Shown here: piece after piece, positions 8,100 through 11,056 of the stretch
Position numbering within the stretch: the stretch's first letter is position 1
Layout: each line of letters starts with the position of its first letter
Assembly (NCBI GenBank): GCA_046590885.1
Contig: JBKJTS010000279.1
Span: forward strand, 1-11,056
Source of the DNA: Ga0077554 sp046590885
GTDB lineage: Bacteria; Pseudomonadota; Gammaproteobacteria; Ga0077554; Ga007554
Reading direction: 5' to 3'
DNA length: 11,056 bases
The notes under the pieces: generated by a model
The model's database searches: none
Told to the model about the DNA's origin: nothing
What the model saw: the letters and a program-made list of their open reading frames with translations, nothing else
Translations under genes and position numbers: made by a program

Positions 8100-8579
8100 A
8101 TGTCAGAGGACACCGGTACGGAAGACCGTTTTGCTGAAATTAAAGTCATGATAATAGATGCCAGCAAAACAATTCGTGATACTGCAGAACTGATATTGCA
8201 GAAAGCAGGTTGCAAAGTAATAACGGCAGTTGACGGTTTTGAATCCCTAGCACTGATTATTGACCAGAAGCCCGACATTATTTTTGTAGACACCATGATG
8301 CCCCGTCTTGATGGCTATCAGACCTGTGCCGTGATCAAGCACAACCTGGATTTTCACGCGATACCCATCATCATGATGCCCTGCAAAGATAGCGCGTTTG
8401 ATAAGGTGCGTGCCCATACGGTGGGTGCAGATCACTACCTCCACAAACCCTTTATGGGAGATGAGTTACTAGGGATAATCAAGCGCTACGTGATAAGTCC
8501 TCAGAACAAATTAAACAAAGATAAGCACTCAACTCCTGCAGTAAACACTGCGATTAACAAAATTGCATTAACTGGATAA
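8100..8579 (+). CDS. pilG: PilG-like response-regulator receiver with a degenerate active site
   Basis: A single receiver (REC) domain spans residues 14-131 of 159. 'SKTIRDTAELILQKAGCKVI', 'TAVDGFESLA' and 'FVDTMMPRLDGYQTCAVIK' are close to PilG, the CheY-like output of the Pil-Chp system that controls type IV pilus extension. Phospho-acceptor Asp64 and Lys116 are kept. However, the conserved Asp-Asp pair reads Asp20-Ala21, and the Ser/Thr that senses phosphorylation (CheY Thr87 equivalent) is Pro94 in 'IMMPCKD'. Mg2+-dependent phosphorylation and switching are therefore doubtful. Residues 132-159 are an extra polar tail. The start ATG 8100 has GGA at 8091-8093. It is followed directly by pilH and pilI remnants, so a PilG origin is well supported; whether it still works is inferred to be unlikely. 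Confidence 0.85.
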   Translation: MSEDTGTEDRFAEIKVMIIDASKTIRDTAELILQKAGCKVITAVDGFESLALIIDQKPDIIFVDTMMPRLDGYQTCAVIKHNLDFHAIPIIMMPCKDSAFDKVRAHTVGADHYLHKPFMGDELLGIIKRYVISPQNKLNKDKHSTPAVNTAINKIALTG

Positions 8580-8595
8580 TATTAAGAGACCGCCC

Positions 8596-8742
8596 GTGGC
8601 CCACATAATAATTGACGATACACCAACAGAGCTGCACATCTTGAAAGCCATTCTCGAAAAGGGCAGTTACCAAGCCAAAAGCCGAATTGCTGGCCAAGTT
8701 AAAGCCGCGATGCATCAGGGCTATATCTCATGGCGCCCTTAA
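8596..8742 (+). pseudogene. pilH: pilH remnant, N-terminal ~45 residues of a receiver
   Basis: From GTG 8596 the 48-residue reading frame opens 'AHIIIDDTPTELHILKAILE', the beta1-alpha1 region of PilH, including the Asp-Asp pair and the 'PTE' that follow it in the family. Similarity fades through 'YQAKSRIAGQVKAAM' and the frame stops at 8740-8742. A complete PilH has about 120 residues, so the phospho-acceptor Asp, the Ser/Thr and the Lys are all lost. The last 13 bases overlap the start of the pilI remnant in another frame, as expected if a deletion removed the rest of pilH. It begins 17 bases after the pilG stop, the normal operon position. Confidence 0.75.
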
Positions 8743-9041
8743 CAATCGCTAGAACCCCCTACGTGATATTGCTGGAGTTGGAATATCGCAGTCTTGCCGT
8801 GGAAACAGAAATGACCGAGGCAAAAGAGCCATCTTCATGGAGCGGCAGCCCATTCTCTGTAAGTAGTCATCTTGCGCTGGCTTCGTTAGGTGATGTGCAA
8901 GAAATAGTAGATTGCCCACTATTGACGCATATACCACGAAGCAAAAAATGATTACAAGGAATTGGCAATATCCAACGTAAGTTATTGTTAGCCAGCGAGC
9001 TGGTAATATATTTAGGCGGGGATGAAGAAGCCTCTGAATAA
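8730..9041 (+). pseudogene. pilI: pilI remnant (CheW-like adaptor) with in-frame TGA
   Basis: From ATG 8730 the frame gives 'MAPLTIARTPYVILLELEYR', matching the PilI N-terminus, then 'SSWSGSPFSV' and 'LGDVQEIVDCPLLTHIP', corresponding to the adaptor's W-S-G-x-x-F and L-G-E-V-x-E-I motifs. TGA at 8949-8951 ends the intact part at 73 residues. Read through, the same frame continues 'LQGIGNIQRKLLLASELVIY' then 'LGGDEEASE' and stops at TAA 9039-9041. In the family the motif is K-x-W-(L/V)-x-G-(I/V)-A-N-V-R-G, so the TGA sits exactly on the conserved Trp (TGG to TGA). About 178 residues are normal; the C-terminal half is missing. PilI would couple receptor PilJ to kinase ChpA. Confidence 0.8.
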
Positions 9042-9217
9042 AATTCAAATCTATGACATGCATTGAATTATTGGATGTCAGGATTTTAAGGCAACAGCAT
9101 TTATGGATAAAAATAGTTGTTGTTACCAATTCTTGAAGTGGGTGAAATGAAGAAATATACGGGCGGGTGAAGTTATGCCTTGGAAGGATTTACGACTAGG
9201 CCGGTGGCAGTTCAATT
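9042..9217 (+). other. Degenerate junction where pilJ would be expected
   Basis: All three forward frames are broken by several stops and I recognise no receptor, methyl-accepting or HAMP motifs here. In intact clusters the roughly 2-kb pilJ gene lies between pilI and chpA; at most 176 bases remain. The short string 'LKWVK' (9133-9147), followed by a stop, resembles the very start of ChpA, but it is too short to count as evidence. Confidence 0.5.
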
Positions 9218-10642
9218 TTGGCAGAAGCCATAATATTTTCTACGGCGAATACTCCAGCAATTATGGCTCCACTTACAGAAACTAACACTTCAGATGTGTT
9301 GGCTGTTCGCATCTTGGCTAGCAACTTGCGGCCTGTTTATCAAGTAGGGTTGCTAGTATGGTACAGAGATGCCAACAACAAAGTGGCATTAAGCCGATTA
9401 CTGAACGTAATGGTCCAACTTCAGCAAGTATCGCCCGATGAAGGTTTATGGTGCTCCGCAGCGGAAGTAATCGAAAAATTGTTAGAGGGCAAACTGGCAT
9501 GCAGCACTTCCATTAAACTTCTACTCGGTCAGGTTGAGCGACAGATTCGCCGAGTTATGGATGCAGGGCCTGAAGCTTTGTTTTCCAATCCACCGATCGA
9601 TTTAATTAAAAATCTTCTCCATTGTATAACGGTTTCGGAAAGTCATACAGCCTCAAATTTAGACAGCTCCTGTTCACATCAGGATTTATCGCTGACTAAT
9701 AGCGCTGGGGAAGTCAAATCGACATTCTTGGATATGGCAACACAAACAATTAAACATGAGTTGATTTGGGCAAAGAAAAAATTAGAGGATTTTTCGCGAT
9801 CAGATAGTCGTCATACATCTGATGAATTACGCACTATTATGGATGTTTTACGACAAATATCCAGTTCAACACACATGTTGGGTTGCTGGGAATCGCGTCA
9901 AATAGTTAGAAAACAGACTGGCATCCTGGAGTCCATGCTGGAGGGGGAAAGTATTGTAAATGACGCACGAATTCTAGAAGTTGCAAATGCCTTGTTATAT
10001 GCGGAGTCTTTATTAGGGAATAAAAAACCCCCTGCTAAACCCGTGGTAAAACTGTTACAAAGTGATTCCCAGCCAGTGGGCGAAGAAGAGTTTCATGAGC
10101 TATGCCGAGCTATTATTCGTCAGGTTATAGTAGATCTTACACAGGTGAAAGATGCCATTGCTTCCTTCTCAAGGGAGCCTGGCCAAACCGATTTATTAAT
10201 TCCTATTCCAGGTTTATTGCATCGAATTATTGGTGCGCTTACCATGTTGTCTTTGCATCGTCCTTGCATAGTTTTGAAAGTCATATCTCTTTATATAAAC
10301 CATGAGTTACTGGCGGTAAAAATTGTTCCAACCCTGGCCGCATTAAATACTTTGGAGGATGCCCTTACCAGTGTTGAGTATTTTCTAGAGACAATGGTAG
10401 AAAGCCAGATGAACTTGGATTCCCTGCTAGATATGGCTGAATGTAATATCAAAGCTTTGGGTTATCTGGTCGATAACATTAATGACAGGGTCATTCAGTG
10501 CGATAGGTCAGAGCTGGCATTCCCCGAGCAAGACATCCCTATACCATTAGATATGTCTTCCATGCACGGCAAAGCCTTCCTGGGTGAAAAAATTGTTGTT
10601 GTTGATATTTCCGCCGACGTAGAACCTAGTGCAGTTTTATAA
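9218..10642 (+). CDS. chpA: ChpA-like N-terminal fragment lacking all catalytic domains
   Basis: The 474-residue product corresponds to part of the N-terminal helical, inactive-Hpt region of ChpA, the giant histidine kinase of the Pil-Chp system (about 2,000 residues or more). Recognisable stretches are 'LRPVYQVGLL', 'SIKLLLGQVERQIRRV', 'LIKNLLHCITVSES', 'MDVLRQISSSTHML', 'ILEVANALLYAESLLG', 'LTQVKDAIASF' and 'LNTLEDALTSVEYFLE'. The usual first ~180 residues are missing. So is everything after the linker: the phosphorylatable Hpt domains, dimerisation, ATPase, CheW and receiver domains. The frame stops at TAA 10640-10642. The start is uncertain: TTG 9218 (GGTGG ten bases upstream) or ATG 9263, with no ribosome binding site. 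The long open frame might mean the fragment is still made, or that decay is recent. It looks more AT-rich by eye than the genes before 7909. Confidence 0.75.
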   Translation: MAEAIIFSTANTPAIMAPLTETNTSDVLAVRILASNLRPVYQVGLLVWYRDANNKVALSRLLNVMVQLQQVSPDEGLWCSAAEVIEKLLEGKLACSTSIKLLLGQVERQIRRVMDAGPEALFSNPPIDLIKNLLHCITVSESHTASNLDSSCSHQDLSLTNSAGEVKSTFLDMATQTIKHELIWAKKKLEDFSRSDSRHTSDELRTIMDVLRQISSSTHMLGCWESRQIVRKQTGILESMLEGESIVNDARILEVANALLYAESLLGNKKPPAKPVVKLLQSDSQPVGEEEFHELCRAIIRQVIVDLTQVKDAIASFSREPGQTDLLIPIPGLLHRIIGALTMLSLHRPCIVLKVISLYINHELLAVKIVPTLAALNTLEDALTSVEYFLETMVESQMNLDSLLDMAECNIKALGYLVDNINDRVIQCDRSELAFPEQDIPIPLDMSSMHGKAFLGEKIVVVDISADVEPSAVL

Positions 10643-10724
10643 GTACCATGAAGTATTTCCGGAAGAAGCCTCACCATTATTTAAAATTCAGGAACAGCTC
10701 TTCCTCGAGGAAAAAGTTTTGTGA
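10641..10724 (+). pseudogene. chpA: Out-of-frame start of a ChpA Hpt domain
   Basis: In the frame one base later than the chpA fragment, the bases after its stop read 'HEVFPEEASPLFKIQEQLF' and end at TGA 10722-10724. This matches the first helix of the active ChpA Hpt domains, pattern E-I-F-x-E-E-A-x-x-x-L-x-x-I-x-E-Q-L. It is what should follow the linker at the end of the fragment, so a frameshift near 10640 and a deletion after about 10720 are inferred. The phospho-accepting histidine segment is not present. Confidence 0.6.
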
Positions 10725-10750
10725 TCACCCAGTGTGAATAGATGTAACTC

Positions 10751-10779
10751 TTGGAAAACAGTTCGTGGAAAATTAGACT
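10751..10779 (+). promoter_or_regulatory. Candidate promoter of the chpC-like gene
   Basis: TTGGAA (10751-10756) and TAGACT (10774-10779), 17 bases apart, each match the sigma-70 consensus at four of six positions. A transcript would begin near 10786, just before the tandem hairpins. With the upstream cluster broken, a separate promoter for this gene would be needed; the match is only moderate. Confidence 0.25.
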
Positions 10780-10793
10780 CCTTGGCAGAGTTA

Positions 10794-10840
10794 TTATGCC
10801 AATTTGAGTTGTCGGCATAACGGCCTGTTCATATTGGCCG
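10794..10840 (+). repeat. Two adjacent hairpins in the chpC leader
   Basis: TTATGCC (10794-10800) pairs perfectly with GGCATAA (10814-10820) around 13 bases, and CGGCC (10821-10825) pairs with GGCCG (10836-10840) around 10 bases, with no base between the two structures. They end 12 bases before the Shine-Dalgarno sequence of the next gene. No T-run follows, so they look like leader structure rather than a standard terminator. Confidence 0.4.
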
Positions 10841-10864
10841 CCTCTAAAATAAAGGAGAAAGTAC

Positions 10865-11056
10865 ATGGCTAGTGCATTAGATGTGATTCATAGCTTATTG
10901 TTGCCTGTGCATGGCATGATGTTGTTGCCACATGCGACCGTTGCAGAGATTGTTCCATATGATGTCGTTGAAGTGGTGCCGCGTACGCCTGCCTGGTTGG
11001 TTGGTATGCTAACGTGGCGAGGTACCAAAATCCCATTGGTGGTTTTTGAAGGTGCT
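10865..11056 (+). CDS. chpC: ChpC-like CheW-domain protein, 5' part
   Basis: ATG 10865 is preceded by AGGAG at 10853-10857, seven bases away, the strongest ribosome binding site in the window. The 64 residues seen begin 'SALDVIHSLLLPVHGMMLLP' and continue 'ATVAEIVPYDVVEVVPRTPAWLVGML' in pattern (split here at 'VVEVV'), then 'TWRGTKIPLVVFE'. This is the first half of a CheW-like beta-barrel, with the family's V/I-A-E-I/V and W-R-G-x-x-(I/L)-P-(L/V) signatures. The wording 'LLLP ... LLPHATVAEIV' resembles ChpC, the second adaptor of the Pseudomonas Pil-Chp cluster, more than PilI. It runs off the window edge with no defect so far. Its position after chpA fits chpC; chpB is not seen between them. 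Confidence 0.8.
   Translation, partial: MASALDVIHSLLLPVHGMMLLPHATVAEIVPYDVVEVVPRTPAWLVGMLTWRGTKIPLVVFEGA

Noticed and set aside
8089..8102. Mini-frame ATG GAA AAG TAA overlapping the pilG start as TAATG, as a leader peptide.
   Set aside because: Three codons in an A/T-rich stretch are easily chance, with no attenuator structure around it.
8749..9129. 126-residue minus-strand open frame opposite the pilI remnant.
   Set aside because: It has no recognisable domain, and the plus-strand PilI match explains the sequence.
9042..9217. Possible insertion-sequence scar or CRISPR-like repeat in the broken stretch before the chpA fragment.
   Set aside because: I found no terminal inverted repeats, target duplications or regularly spaced repeats.
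8730..9290. The pilI remnant and the chpA fragment (at ATG 9263) both begin with Met-Ala-Pro-Leu-Thr, suggesting a duplication.
   Set aside because: Similarity ends after five residues, the codons differ, and the following sequences match two different families.

Overview
This looks like chromosomal DNA of a gammaproteobacterium. The evidence is the block lptD-surA-pdxA on one strand, an AmgK-type sugar kinase divergent from lptD, a bamB 3' end, and remnants of a Pseudomonas-type pil-chp (type IV pilus chemosensory) cluster. I cannot name the genus. Family assignments come from remembered family features, not from a database search.

Positions 1-7909 form a normal, densely packed housekeeping region. 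It holds the 3' part of bamB (outer-membrane assembly lipoprotein), a small pentapeptide-repeat protein, then amgK on the minus strand (cell-wall sugar recycling). Next come lptD (LPS insertion in the outer membrane), surA (periplasmic chaperone that helps LptD and other barrels fold), pdxA (vitamin B6 synthesis) and a yqhA/UPF0114 membrane protein. The shared theme of bamB, lptD and surA is outer-membrane biogenesis. MurU, the usual partner of AmgK, is not in the window, and neither is rsmA/apaG, which often follows pdxA.

Positions 8100-11056 are different. In the order pilG, pilH, pilI, (pilJ missing), chpA, chpC, this stretch reads as a collapsed Pil-Chp cluster. The PilG-like receiver is full length but has lost two of the conserved active-site residues. 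PilH is cut to its first ~45 residues. PilI has a TGA where a conserved Trp codon is expected and ends early again. The receptor gene pilJ is absent. ChpA survives only as part of its N-terminal helical region, and the first residues of an Hpt-like domain remain in another frame after the stop. Kinase, CheW and receiver domains of ChpA are gone. The last gene, a ChpC/CheW-like protein with a strong ribosome binding site, starts cleanly and runs off the window.

The most interesting content is this snapshot of gene decay. I see no convincing novel system, CRISPR array, tRNA, rRNA or insertion sequence. The deletions in the pil-chp region carry no visible transposon scar.
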